A DNA stretch of 64,000 nt from Rhodobacteraceae bacterium (ex Bugula neritina AB1) (lineage in GTDB: Bacteria; Pseudomonadota; Alphaproteobacteria; Rhodobacterales; Rhodobacteraceae): contig MDLF01000096.1 of NCBI GenBank assembly GCA_001730095.1, forward strand, positions 124,001-188,000. Direction: 5' to 3'. Below are positions 27,562 to 36,139 of the stretch, one piece after another. Under the pieces are notes generated by a model, which was given only the letters and a program-made list of their open reading frames with translations, ran no database searches and was not told the origin of the DNA. The position numbers and the translations under genes are program-made. Each line of letters starts with the position of its first letter. Position 1 is the first letter of the stretch.

Positions 27562-28842
27562 ATGGCATTGGATACCCAGACTGACGTCATGTCGTACGAG
27601 GCGCCCGAGAAAGATCTCTATGAACTGGGGGAAATTCCTCCGATGGGCTATGTGCCCAAGAAGATGTACGCATGGGCCATCCGCAAGGAGCGTCACGGCG
27701 AGCCGAACACCGCGATGCAACAGGAAGTGGTCGATGTTCCGGAGCTGGACAGCAACGAGGTGCTGGTTCTGGTGATGGCAGCAGGCGTCAATTACAACGG
27801 TGTCTGGGCGTCGCTGGGCAAGCCGATCTCGCCGTTTGACGGCCACGGCCAGCCGTTCCACATCGCCGGTTCCGATGCGTCCGGCATCGTCTGGGCAGTG
27901 GGTTCCAAAGTGACCCGCTGGAAAGTTGGCGACGAGGTTGTGATCCATTGCAACCAGGACGACGGCGACGACGAGCACTGCAACGGCGGCGATCCGATGT
28001 TCTCGACCAGCCAGCGCATCTGGGGTTATGAGACTCCGGACGGGTCTTTTGCCCAGTTTACCAATGTGCAGGCCCAGCAGCTGATGCCGCGCCCCAAGCA
28101 CCTGACCTGGGAAGAAAGCGCCTGCTACACGCTGACTCTGGCCACTGCCTACCGGATGCTGTTCGGCCATGAACCGCACGACCTGAAGCCGGGCCAGAAC
28201 GTTCTGGTCTGGGGCGCCTCGGGTGGCCTTGGCTCCTATGCGATCCAGCTGATCAACACCGCCGGCGCCAACGCCATTGGCGTGATCTCCGACGAGAGCA
28301 AGCGTGATTTTGTCATGGGGCTGGGCGCCAAGGGCGTTCTGAACCGTAAAGACTTCAATTGCTGGGGCCAGCTGCCGACGGTCAACACTCCGGAATATGC
28401 CGAATGGTTCAAAGAAGCCCGCAAGTTCGGCAAGGCGATCTGGGACATCACCGGCAAAGGTAACAATGTCGACATGGTGTTTGAGCATCCGGGCGAAAGC
28501 ACCTTCCCGGTGTCGACCTTTGTGGTGAAGAAGGGCGGTATGGTCGTGATCTGCGCCGGCACCACCGGCTATAATCTGACCTTCGACGTGCGGTATATGT
28601 GGATGCACCAAAAGCGTTTGCAGGGCTCGCATTTTGCCCATCTGAAACAGGCTGCCGCCGCAAACCAGCTGATGGTCGAGCGCCGCCTGGACCCTTGCAT
28701 GTCCGAAGTCTTCACCTGGGCGGACCTGCCGGAAGCCCATATGAAGATGCTGCGCAATGAACATCTGCCAGGCAACATGTCGGTGTTGGTGCAGGCGCCC
28801 AAGACTGGCCTGCGTACACTGCAGGATGTGCTGGACGCCTAA
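27562..28842 (+). CDS. ccr: Crotonyl-CoA carboxylase/reductase
   Basis: Signature enzyme of the EMC pathway: NADPH- and CO2-dependent conversion of crotonyl-CoA to ethylmalonyl-CoA. The 426-residue medium-chain reductase has the N-terminal GroES-like domain (VNYNGVWASLGKP). The NADPH motif is WGASGGLGSYAIQL near residues 215-228, and the C-terminal region contains CAGTTGYNLTFDVRYMWMHQKR, conserved in Ccr. AGGAGG precedes the ATG at 27562; the long upstream frame overlapping plsB is rejected. It is followed by a terminator and then by luxR-luxI. Confidence 0.96.
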   Translation: MALDTQTDVMSYEAPEKDLYELGEIPPMGYVPKKMYAWAIRKERHGEPNTAMQQEVVDVPELDSNEVLVLVMAAGVNYNGVWASLGKPISPFDGHGQPFHIAGSDASGIVWAVGSKVTRWKVGDEVVIHCNQDDGDDEHCNGGDPMFSTSQRIWGYETPDGSFAQFTNVQAQQLMPRPKHLTWEESACYTLTLATAYRMLFGHEPHDLKPGQNVLVWGASGGLGSYAIQLINTAGANAIGVISDESKRDFVMGLGAKGVLNRKDFNCWGQLPTVNTPEYAEWFKEARKFGKAIWDITGKGNNVDMVFEHPGESTFPVSTFVVKKGGMVVICAGTTGYNLTFDVRYMWMHQKRLQGSHFAHLKQAAAANQLMVERRLDPCMSEVFTWADLPEAHMKMLRNEHLPGNMSVLVQAPKTGLRTLQDVLDA

Positions 28843-28876
28843 AGCCGGTCTGGCCTGAAATTTGAAGAAACCACGG

Positions 28877-28914
28877 TTTCCCGCGAATCGCCTCGGCTAT
28901 TCGCGGGAAATTTT
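28877..28914 (+). terminator. Terminator of ccr
   Basis: A perfect 12-bp inverted repeat (TTTCCCGCGAAT at 28877-28888 and its complement at 28899-28910) with a 10-base loop is followed by TTTTGTTT, 34 bp after the ccr stop. Confidence 0.88.
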
Positions 28915-29196
28915 GTTTAAAATTTCAACGTTTCAGTAGCTTGCTTGCAGCTTTCTCTCTGTTTTTGGGGCAGTATGCGGTAAAAGGTAAAGCTATGATA
29001 AACCTTAGGTAGCGCGCGGCCAGCCAGGGGCCTCTCTGAAAGGGCGGTTTCGGAAGTATTTGATCAAAAAATCAAAAATTCCATTGACCAGAGTAACTTA
29101 GCCGCTGCAATGGCAGGAACTATATGCCATGCCTGAAGCAAAGGGGTGTTACGGCATTCCAAACGAATACCAGCGGACTATGGCGGCAATCGGACA
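28915..29196. other. AT-rich leader region of the luxR gene
   Basis: About 280 bp without a gene between the ccr terminator and luxR. It is noticeably AT-rich and includes TTTGATCAAA with an A/T-rich surround near 29058. It probably holds the luxR promoter. No confident lux box was identified. Confidence 0.5.
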
Positions 29197-29916
29197 ATGG
29201 CAAGCAAGGCAGAATTGGATCGCATTCTTGAAAGCCTCGATGCAATCGAGACACTGGACGGTCTTCATCAGATCATCCACCAAGTGTGCGATGTTTTCGG
29301 TGTGGACCATGCCATGTATTTATGGGTCGAGACTGCAGGCAACCATTATTACTTTGGGTCTTACTCCCGTGAATGGACTGATCGTTATGTGGAACGGGCC
29401 TATGCGCGTGTGGATCCTGTTGTGGTGGGCTGTTACCAGCGGTTTCACCCCGTCGATTGGAAGCGGCTGGATTGGTCGCCCAAACCTGCCCGGGAGTTTC
29501 TAAAAGATGCACTGAAACACGGGGTTGGCAACCAAGGTTATGCCATCCCTATCAGGGGGCCGAACGGGCAGTTTGCACTCTTCACGGTGAGTCACAATTG
29601 TGACGATATCGCCTGGGAGAAGATCACGGACAAATACGGGCGCGATCTCATTCTGATGGCGCATTATTTTAACCGCAAGGTTCTGGAACTGGAACCATCC
29701 AGGAGCGCTGAAGAGGCTCAGCCGTTGTCGCCGCGGGAAGTTGATGCTTTGACGCTTCTTGCAATCGGATACAGCAGGGCGCAGGTGGCCGAAACTCTGA
29801 CGATCTCAGAGCATACACTGCGGGTTTACATCGAAAGCGCCCGCTTCAAGTTGGGTGCGATTAATACAACACATGCGATTGCACGTGCTCTGAGCCTTGG
29901 TTTGATTGTAATTTAA
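29197..29916 (+). CDS. luxR: LuxR-type quorum-sensing transcription factor
   Basis: Acyl-homoserine-lactone-responsive regulator. The 239-residue protein has the autoinducer-binding domain (about residues 15-160) with YLWVETAGNHYYFGSY and the conserved W/Y/D residues of the pocket (WTDRYVERAYARVDPVV). A C-terminal LuxR helix-turn-helix starts near residue 176: LSPREVDALTLLAIGYS, then AQVAETLTISEHTLRVYI. The ATG at 29197 gives the normal family length; a GTG at 29146 would add 17 residues. It lies 94 bp upstream of luxI in the same orientation, so the two are a cognate pair. Confidence 0.92.
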   Translation: MASKAELDRILESLDAIETLDGLHQIIHQVCDVFGVDHAMYLWVETAGNHYYFGSYSREWTDRYVERAYARVDPVVVGCYQRFHPVDWKRLDWSPKPAREFLKDALKHGVGNQGYAIPIRGPNGQFALFTVSHNCDDIAWEKITDKYGRDLILMAHYFNRKVLELEPSRSAEEAQPLSPREVDALTLLAIGYSRAQVAETLTISEHTLRVYIESARFKLGAINTTHAIARALSLGLIVI

Positions 29917-30010
29917 CGGAACCTGCGCGCAGTCTCCTGCAGAGACCCTCGGTTAATAAAATTAAAAGCAGTAATCTTCTTTTGTTTTTCCATCAAAAGG
30001 AGACTGAATC

Positions 30011-30652
30011 ATGCTGCGTTATGTTTACGGCCATGAGCTGCACAACCATTCCCGTCTGGCCCACTCAATGTTCTGCGATCGAGCTGACCAGTTTAAGACC
30101 CGGCTCGGCTGGGATGTGCATGTTAACAGTCGAGGTGAGGAAAAGGATCAATATGATGATCTGAATCCGCTCTACATGATCTGGGAGCAGCCAGATGGCA
30201 CCCATGGAGGGTCCATGCGGTTTCTGCCCACGACTGGCAGGGTAATGGTGAATGAGGTGTTCCTTGATCTTTGTGACGGTGTACCGATCTGCAGCCCGCT
30301 GATCTGGGAGTGCACACGCTTTTGCCTATCGCGCGAGGCGCAAGGTCGGATCGGTGCCGCCCTGATGCTGGGCAGTTTGGAAATCATGCGCAATTTCAAC
30401 ATTCCTCACTATACGGCGGTTTTCTACAGACATACGGCCAGAGCATTCCGCAACCTCGGCTTTGGCCCGGAAATCGTCAGCACGGACGGGCAGGCAAGAA
30501 ACCCGATCTGCATGGGGTACTGGGAATACGCAGAAGAGACCTACCTGACTGTCGCTGCAAAGGCAGGTATTCCGCCAGAGCTTTCGCAATTGTGGTTTGA
30601 TCGGTCCTTCGGAGGCGCAAGCGTTCCTGCGGCCATGGCGCTTACCGCCTGA
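30011..30652 (+). CDS. luxI: Acyl-homoserine-lactone synthase (LuxI family)
   Basis: Makes an N-acyl-homoserine lactone from S-adenosylmethionine and acyl-ACP. The 213-residue protein has the conserved LuxI residues: the R-F-W-D group in DRADQFKTRLGWDVH and QYDDLNPLYM, the Arg of GGSMRFLPT, the Glu of IWECTRFCLS, and a mid-region helix with the RIGAALMLGSLEIMRNF pattern. AAGGAG lies 8 bp before the ATG. It follows luxR. The acyl chain made cannot be deduced. Confidence 0.95.
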   Translation: MLRYVYGHELHNHSRLAHSMFCDRADQFKTRLGWDVHVNSRGEEKDQYDDLNPLYMIWEQPDGTHGGSMRFLPTTGRVMVNEVFLDLCDGVPICSPLIWECTRFCLSREAQGRIGAALMLGSLEIMRNFNIPHYTAVFYRHTARAFRNLGFGPEIVSTDGQARNPICMGYWEYAEETYLTVAAKAGIPPELSQLWFDRSFGGASVPAAMALTA

Positions 30653-30715
30653 GGCATTCGCATTCCGGGGCCGGAGCCACTGGCGGACCCGGCCCCGCGG
30701 CTGTAGGGTCGCGCC

Positions 30716-32254
30716 ATGACAGCTCTGCCCGTACAGTTTTCCGATGATCAGGCCACCGCTTATGACAGCGTGGCCGAACTCCTGCGTGCAGCAGGGGTGG
30801 ACCTTGATGACGGGCTGCTGCACCCGCCCCGCGGCGACGCCGGGGTAATGGCCGTGATCGGCAAGGCAGGGTCCGGCAAGACCCTGCTGCTGGCGGAGCT
30901 ATACAAAGCGCTGGAGCAGTCCGGGGTCGAGGTCGTCTCGGGGGACTATGAAAGCCGCAAGAAAAGCGATGACCGCCGCACCCTGGCGATTCTGGCGCCA
31001 ACCAACAAGGCTGCCAGCGTTCTGCGCCTGCGCGGGGTGCCGGCCACCACCATTCACCGCATTCTGTACACTCCGGTCTATGATCCCGAGTTTGAGAAGA
31101 TCGCCGAATGGTTGGCCGGGCAGGGCGAGCAGCCGGAAATCGAAGGCTTGACCGAGGAGGCACTGGCCCGCGCCGCGGCCTTCTATGAAAAGAACAAGTC
31201 GATCCCCGGTGCTCTGGCCGCGGCCGGGCTGCGCGGCTCCGATTTCATCACTGGATGGAAACGGCGCGAGGACCCTTTGGACATCGGCTTTGTCGATGAG
31301 GCTTCGATGCTGGATGATCGCCAGTTCGAGGATCTCAAGGAGATTTTCCCGAATCTCATCCTGTTTGGCGACCCGGCGCAGCTGGCGCCGGTCAATCAGT
31401 CGGGGTCGATGGTGTTTGACACCCTGCCAGAGCCGCGCCGACTGGTCCTGAACCGCATCCACCGGCAGGAGGCCGGCAACCCGATCCTGGATCTGGCCCA
31501 TGCACTGGCCGACCCGCAGCTGGGATTCGAGGATTTCGAGCGCATGATCGAGGACACCGCCCGCCGCGACGAACGTGTGGTCTGGGGCCAGCGGGTGGAG
31601 GTCGATCTGATGGCGCGTTCCCCGGTTCTGGTCTGGCGAAACAATACCCGTATCCGCCTGATCAATGCCTTCCGGGCCGTCCATGGCGCACCGGAGGATG
31701 AACTGATCGCGGGCGAACCACTGATCTGCGATGGTATCGAATTGCCGATGAAGCACCGCAAGAAACGTCTGGATCTTGAGGCGCGGGGGCTGATCAAAGG
31801 AGCACAGGTTGTCTTTCTCGGCTCAGGCCGAAAGCCCGGCTTTTCCCGCCTGCATGTGATGGGCGCAGAAGACCCTCAGGTCTCTGCCGCGTCGATTGTC
31901 AAAATCGAAAAGCCGGATGAGGAAGAACCGTTCATCCCCTATGCCGCCCGCATGGGCGCGACTTTCCTGCATGGGGCGGCAGTGACCATACACAAGGCGC
32001 AAGGGTCGCAGTGGGACACCACCCAGGTCTTTGCTCCGGATATTTATGCTGCCGCCCGGATGGGCCGGGTCGAGGCAGGCCAGCCGCTGTGGAAACGGCT
32101 GGCCTATGTGGCAATCACCCGAGCCCAGGAGCGGCTGATCTGGGTGGTCCGCAACCGTTTGGCAAAACCCTCCGGCCCACTTCAGGTGGATGATCTGAAA
32201 GCTGTGCCCGCTGCGGCGCTGACACTGGAAACACAGGAGGATGCACCGGCATGA
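30716..32254 (+). CDS. RecD-like SF1 DNA helicase
   Basis: A 512-residue ATP-dependent helicase of superfamily 1 resembling RecD and viral recombination helicases. Walker A is GKAGSGKT (residues 49-56). Motif Ia is LAPTNKAASVLRLRGV, Walker B is IGFVDEASML, and motif III is LFGDPAQLAPVNQSG. The C-terminal part has VTIHKAQGSQWD and YVAITRAQERLIW, the UvrD_C_2-type motifs V and VI. It is not accompanied by recB or recC, so it is probably a stand-alone RecD2-type helicase for repair or recombination (inference). It overlaps the next gene by 4 bp. Confidence 0.9.
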   Translation: MTALPVQFSDDQATAYDSVAELLRAAGVDLDDGLLHPPRGDAGVMAVIGKAGSGKTLLLAELYKALEQSGVEVVSGDYESRKKSDDRRTLAILAPTNKAASVLRLRGVPATTIHRILYTPVYDPEFEKIAEWLAGQGEQPEIEGLTEEALARAAAFYEKNKSIPGALAAAGLRGSDFITGWKRREDPLDIGFVDEASMLDDRQFEDLKEIFPNLILFGDPAQLAPVNQSGSMVFDTLPEPRRLVLNRIHRQEAGNPILDLAHALADPQLGFEDFERMIEDTARRDERVVWGQRVEVDLMARSPVLVWRNNTRIRLINAFRAVHGAPEDELIAGEPLICDGIELPMKHRKKRLDLEARGLIKGAQVVFLGSGRKPGFSRLHVMGAEDPQVSAASIVKIEKPDEEEPFIPYAARMGATFLHGAAVTIHKAQGSQWDTTQVFAPDIYAAARMGRVEAGQPLWKRLAYVAITRAQERLIWVVRNRLAKPSGPLQVDDLKAVPAAALTLETQEDAPA

Positions 32255-32988
32255 GCAAATCCATTCTGATCACTGGCGCCAGCTCCGGCATCGGCCGCGC
32301 TGCAGCGGAGCTGTTTCTGGCTGAGGGCTGGCAGGTTGGGCTGACTGCCAGGCGGGCAGACAGGCTGGAAGATGTGGCTGCGGGCCATGCCAATGCCCAT
32401 GTGCTACCCGCCGATGTAACCGATCCTGCGGCGGTGGATCATGTGATGAGCAGATTTGCCGGTACAGTAGGCCGGCTGGATGTGCTGTTCAACAATGCAG
32501 GTATCTTTACCCCGCCGGGCACCATCGATGAGATCCCGCTGGAAGACTGGTTTGCTTCGGTCAATGTGAATCTGACCGGCATGTATCTGGCGGCCCGTGC
32601 GGCTTTCCGCCAGATGCGCCATCAGGCGCCACAGGGCGGGCGGATCATCAACAACGGCTCCATCGCCGCCCATGTGCCGCGGCCACATTCGGCGCCCTAT
32701 GCGGCAACCAAGGCGGCGATGACCGGGCTGACCAAAAGCCTGTCGCTGGACGGTCGCCCCTTTGACATCGCCTGTGGCCAGATCGACATTGGCAATGCCC
32801 GCACCCCAATGGTGGAGGACCTGAGCCGCCGGCATGCCGAGGCCAATCCTGGTGCCGAGCCGATGCAGAGCTTTGCGGTGAAGGATGCGGCGCGCTCGGT
32901 GCTGCACATGGCCGACCTGCCGCCAGAGGCCAATGTGCAGTTCATGACGGTGATGGCAACCAAAATGCCCTATATCGGCCGCGGCTAG
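32251..32988 (+). CDS. Short-chain dehydrogenase/reductase
   Basis: A 245-residue classical SDR oxidoreductase. TGASSGIG (residues 8-15) is the NAD(P)-binding motif and NNAG follows near residue 84. The catalytic Ser is in the NNGSIAAH region, and the YxxxK pair is in YAATKAAMTGL near residue 150. The substrate is not known. Its start overlaps the helicase stop by 4 bp, so the two are translationally coupled despite unrelated functions. Repeat copy A2 begins directly after it. Confidence 0.93.
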   Translation: MSKSILITGASSGIGRAAAELFLAEGWQVGLTARRADRLEDVAAGHANAHVLPADVTDPAAVDHVMSRFAGTVGRLDVLFNNAGIFTPPGTIDEIPLEDWFASVNVNLTGMYLAARAAFRQMRHQAPQGGRIINNGSIAAHVPRPHSAPYAATKAAMTGLTKSLSLDGRPFDIACGQIDIGNARTPMVEDLSRRHAEANPGAEPMQSFAVKDAARSVLHMADLPPEANVQFMTVMATKMPYIGRG

Positions 32989-32991
32989 GGT

Positions 32992-33059
32992 CTCCCGCCC
33001 GTCGCCGCAGCATCAAAGATGCAGCGCTCCCGTTGGGCGTGGCGCTGCGCGCAGCGTTG
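32992..33059 (-). repeat. Cloverleaf-like palindromic repeat (family A), copy 2, inverted
   Basis: Read on the minus strand, this copy has the palindrome CGCTGCGCGCAGCG (33043-33056), GCCCAAC, a GATGC/GCATC hairpin (33010-33022), and the terminal GGCGGGAG (complement of 32992-32999). It lacks the left arm. It lies between the SDR gene and the convergent TIGR02186 gene. Confidence 0.7.
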
Positions 33060-33165
33060 AGATCTGGAAACTGTCGGCTGACTTTGCCAGTTGCCTTTGG
33101 CTTCTTTCTGGTTCGCAATACCCCGGGGTGAATTGGCCGCAGGCCAAGAGGGGCAGCGCCCCTCT

Positions 33166-33951
33166 TTACCGGTTGCGCAGAAGGCTGAATGCCGCAGAGG
33201 CACCCCAGCCGGCGGCAATGGCAATGGCCAGTGACATCAGGCCGTACAGGAACGGCTGCTCGCGCGACAGTGCAAACAGGAAACGTTCCAAGCCAACTTT
33301 GCGCACGTCTATTGTGGTCTCATACTGGGACACGACTTCGCCGCCGCGGGTCAGAAAAATGCGGGTCTGATAATCGCCCTCGGTCAAGTCCGCGGGCATT
33401 TTGATTGCAGTGCGGAACAGGGTTTGCTCATCCACTGCGACGGTATCTTCGCGCAGAGAATAGAAACCGTCCTTCTCCCGGATACGCACCACTGCATCAG
33501 CAAAATCCTGAGCTCCGCGGATGTGCATTGCCGCACCAACTGAACGTATCGCCCGCTCAATCGACACGCGGTACCGCAGGTCTTCGGTATCGGTCAGCAC
33601 GGTGTCAAACGGCGCACTGGTGGCCACCGCATAAAACGCCGGGGCAGAATCGACCAGAACGCTGTCAACGTTGACCCAGATGCCCAGCTTCTTCTCCTTG
33701 CGGCGCACCATGACCGAAGGTGCCGGGCCGGACACCGTGACAATCACTTGCAACGGTTCATCGGAAGGGATCGGAGTCTCGCGCTTGACCGCGCCAAAGA
33801 TCAGGATTTCGGAGCCGTCAAACGTGGCAGTGATGGCCACGCGGTCCTGGCTCAGGCCCAGCACGACCTCTTCCTTGGCGGCCTGGGCCGCAGAGTGCGG
33901 CAGCAATGCCAGTGCGGCCGCGGTTGCGGCAGAAAGCAGCAATTTGCGCAT
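33166..33951 (-). CDS. TIGR02186 family exported membrane protein
   Basis: A 261-residue protein with a Sec signal peptide (about residues 1-24), a strand-rich external domain and one C-terminal transmembrane helix (about residues 235-257). The sequence resembles the TIGR02186 family of alphaproteobacterial proteins, which are commonly next to TauE/SafE-type transporters. Here it follows two such genes directly, 3 bp after the nearer one, so it may be an accessory of that transporter. The biochemical role is not known. Confidence 0.82.
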   Translation of the reverse strand: MRKLLLSAATAAALALLPHSAAQAAKEEVVLGLSQDRVAITATFDGSEILIFGAVKRETPIPSDEPLQVIVTVSGPAPSVMVRRKEKKLGIWVNVDSVLVDSAPAFYAVATSAPFDTVLTDTEDLRYRVSIERAIRSVGAAMHIRGAQDFADAVVRIREKDGFYSLREDTVAVDEQTLFRTAIKMPADLTEGDYQTRIFLTRGGEVVSQYETTIDVRKVGLERFLFALSREQPFLYGLMSLAIAIAAGWGASAAFSLLRNR

Positions 33952-33953
33952 GG

Positions 33954-34877
33954 TCAGTGGCCTCCAGTGTCGCCGAGCGAGAACAGCTCAGCCGGTTGCA
34001 GCAAGAGGTCAAGGCCCAGTTTGGCGCAGACAGCGATCACCATCAGAGCCAGCAGAATGCGCAGTTGCTCTGCCTTCATGTACACCCCGATACGCGTGCC
34101 GATCTGGGCGCCGATCACACCGCCAATAAGCAGCAGCACTGCCAGGACAATGTCGACGGTATAATTGGTTGTGGCGTGCAGCATCGTGGTGAAACCGGTG
34201 ACCAGAATGATCTGGAACAGCGACGTCCCGACAACCACTTTGGTCGGCATGCCGAGGATATAGATCATTGCCGGCACCATGATAAAGCCGCCGCCGACCC
34301 CCATGATGGCGGCCAGAATGCCCACGCAGACACCGACTAGAATTGGCGGGATCACTGAGATGTAAAGGCCGGAGGTGCGAAAGCGCATCTTGAACGGCAG
34401 CGCATGGATCCAGCCGCGCTGGCGATGCGCTGCAGGGGCGGCGCCGCCCGTTTTCTTGGACTTGCGGATGGCGTTGAGGCTTTCAATGAACATCAGCCCG
34501 CCGACCACGCCCAAGAACACGACATAGCAGAGCTTGACCAGCAGATCGACCTGGCCAAGCGCCTTGAGATGGTTGAACACCACCACCCCCAGCGCCGCGC
34601 CGATCAGGCCGCCGACTTGCAGGACCATCCCCATTTTGATATCCACCGTGCGCCTTCGGAAATGCGCCAGCACGCCAGAGAAGGAAGACGCGACAATCTG
34701 GTTCGCTTCGGTGGCCACTGCCACGGCCGGCGGGATGCCGATGAAGAACAGAAGCGGCGTCATAAGAAAGCCGCCGCCTACTCCGAACATGCCCGAGAGA
34801 ACGCCGACCATTCCTCCGAGACCCAGGAGAAGGAAGGCATTCACTGAGACCTCAGCTATGGGAAGGTATATCTGCAT
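33954..34877 (-). CDS. TauE/SafE (TSUP) family permease
   Basis: A 307-residue membrane protein of the TSUP family with the family repeat motif twice: GVLSGMFGVGGGFLMTPLL near residues 24-42 and IMGVGGGFIMVPAMIY in the second half. A charged cytoplasmic loop (AIRKSKKTGGA) separates the halves. Family members are proposed sulfite or sulfur-compound exporters. It is closely related to the gene at 35002-35925 and in tandem with it. It is followed by the TIGR02186 gene. Confidence 0.92.
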   Translation of the reverse strand: MQIYLPIAEVSVNAFLLLGLGGMVGVLSGMFGVGGGFLMTPLLFFIGIPPAVAVATEANQIVASSFSGVLAHFRRRTVDIKMGMVLQVGGLIGAALGVVVFNHLKALGQVDLLVKLCYVVFLGVVGGLMFIESLNAIRKSKKTGGAAPAAHRQRGWIHALPFKMRFRTSGLYISVIPPILVGVCVGILAAIMGVGGGFIMVPAMIYILGMPTKVVVGTSLFQIILVTGFTTMLHATTNYTVDIVLAVLLLIGGVIGAQIGTRIGVYMKAEQLRILLALMVIAVCAKLGLDLLLQPAELFSLGDTGGH

Positions 34878-35001
34878 GTTCTTTGTTAAACCGCAGTGAT
34901 GTCAAAAATCAATGATCTATGCCGCTCTGCAGCGCACAGGACTGATTTGCCGTTGCAAACTGGACTTATAGAAATTCCCGGCTAGGCCGTTTATCCGGCA
35001 G

Positions 35002-35925
35002 TCAGGGCAGGCTCAGCACCGTCAGGGTAAACAGGTCAGCCGGTTGCAGCAGCAGCTCAAAGCTGATTTTGACAGAGACCGACAACACCAGAAGTGCCAA
35101 AAGCACGCGCAGCTGTTCCGCCTTGAGCCTGGCGCCAATCACTGTGCCGAGCTGGGCGCCAGCGACACCTCCGATCAACAGAAACAGCGCCAGCACGACA
35201 TCCACGGTGTGGTTGGTTGTAGCGTGCATCACTGTGGTAAAGCCAGCGACAAAGATGATCTGGAACAGCGAGGTGCCGATGACCACCTTGGTGGGCATGC
35301 CGAGGATGTAGATCATCGCAGGCACCATGATGAAACCGCCGCCGACCCCCATGATTGCCGATAGAATGCCAACGCCACAGCCGACCAGAGCAGGCGGAAG
35401 CACTGATATGTAGAGCCCGGACGCCTTGAACCGCATCTTGTAGGGCAGGGCATGGATCCAGGAGCGCTGCCGACGCTTTCGGGACGGGGGGGCTCCGGCC
35501 TGACGGGACTTGCGGATAGCATTGATGCTTTCGACAAACATCAATGCGCCGATCACGCCGAGAAACAGCACGTAGCAAAGCTGCACTGCCAGATCGACCT
35601 GACCCAGCTGCTTGAGCCGGTTGAAGACCACCATCCCCAAGGCCGCACCCGCAAGACCGCCGCACAGGAGCACATACCCCATTTTGAGATCCACCGAGCG
35701 GTTCCGGAAATGTGCCATCAGACCAGAAACGGATGAGGCCACCACTTGATTGGCGGATGTGGCCACGGCCACTCCCGGCGGGATGCCGATCAGGAACAGG
35801 AGCGGTGTGATCAGGAAGCCGCCGCCAACGCCAAACATGCCTGACAGCACGCCAACCGCACCACCGATGCCCAGCAGCAGCATGAAATTGACCGAGACTT
35901 CGGCGATGGGGAGGAAAATATGCAT
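35002..35925 (-). CDS. TauE/SafE (TSUP) family permease, tandem paralogue
   Basis: A 307-residue paralogue of the adjacent gene with the same motif pair (GVLSGMFGVGGGFLITPLL and IMGVGGGFIMVPAMIY) and equal length. The two proteins differ mostly in the hydrophobic helices and the central loop. This is a tandem gene duplication with a 124-bp spacer that holds no gene. The two might have different substrates or expression. The upstream 214 bp (35926-36139) also contain a hairpin ending the ABC operon. Confidence 0.92.
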   Translation of the reverse strand: MHIFLPIAEVSVNFMLLLGIGGAVGVLSGMFGVGGGFLITPLLFLIGIPPGVAVATSANQVVASSVSGLMAHFRNRSVDLKMGYVLLCGGLAGAALGMVVFNRLKQLGQVDLAVQLCYVLFLGVIGALMFVESINAIRKSRQAGAPPSRKRRQRSWIHALPYKMRFKASGLYISVLPPALVGCGVGILSAIMGVGGGFIMVPAMIYILGMPTKVVIGTSLFQIIFVAGFTTVMHATTNHTVDVVLALFLLIGGVAGAQLGTVIGARLKAEQLRVLLALLVLSVSVKISFELLLQPADLFTLTVLSLP

Positions 35926-36094
35926 AGCGGCCTTACAGCAAGTAAGCCGCAGGTGGTCAACCGGCCTGGCGACATTGCACAGACCAGGATCGATAAAGTG
36001 AGGCGGTTTGGACCTAAGAGCAAGGCGCCCTGCGCATAGAGCAGAACGGCACGGCGTATTTCGTTTGTTCCAAAGACCGCCAGCCGGAACGGAA

Positions 36095-36117
36095 ACACCC
36101 GGCGCAGGGCCGGGTGT
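36095..36117 (-). terminator. Candidate terminator of the BMP-type ABC operon
   Basis: A 9-bp inverted repeat (ACACCCGGC/GCCGGGTGT) with a 5-base loop lies 23 bp after the last permease stop. The T-run is short (TTCC), so termination is likely but less certain than at other sites in the window. Confidence 0.55.
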
Positions 36118-36139
36118 AGAGTTGAGGTTGATGTGCGGT

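Noticed and set aside
29917-30010. Possible lux box (CTGCGCGCAG and CTGCAG near 29923-29942) between luxR and luxI
   Set aside because: The symmetry is poor and does not match the known 20-bp lux-box form, so it was not listed as a site.
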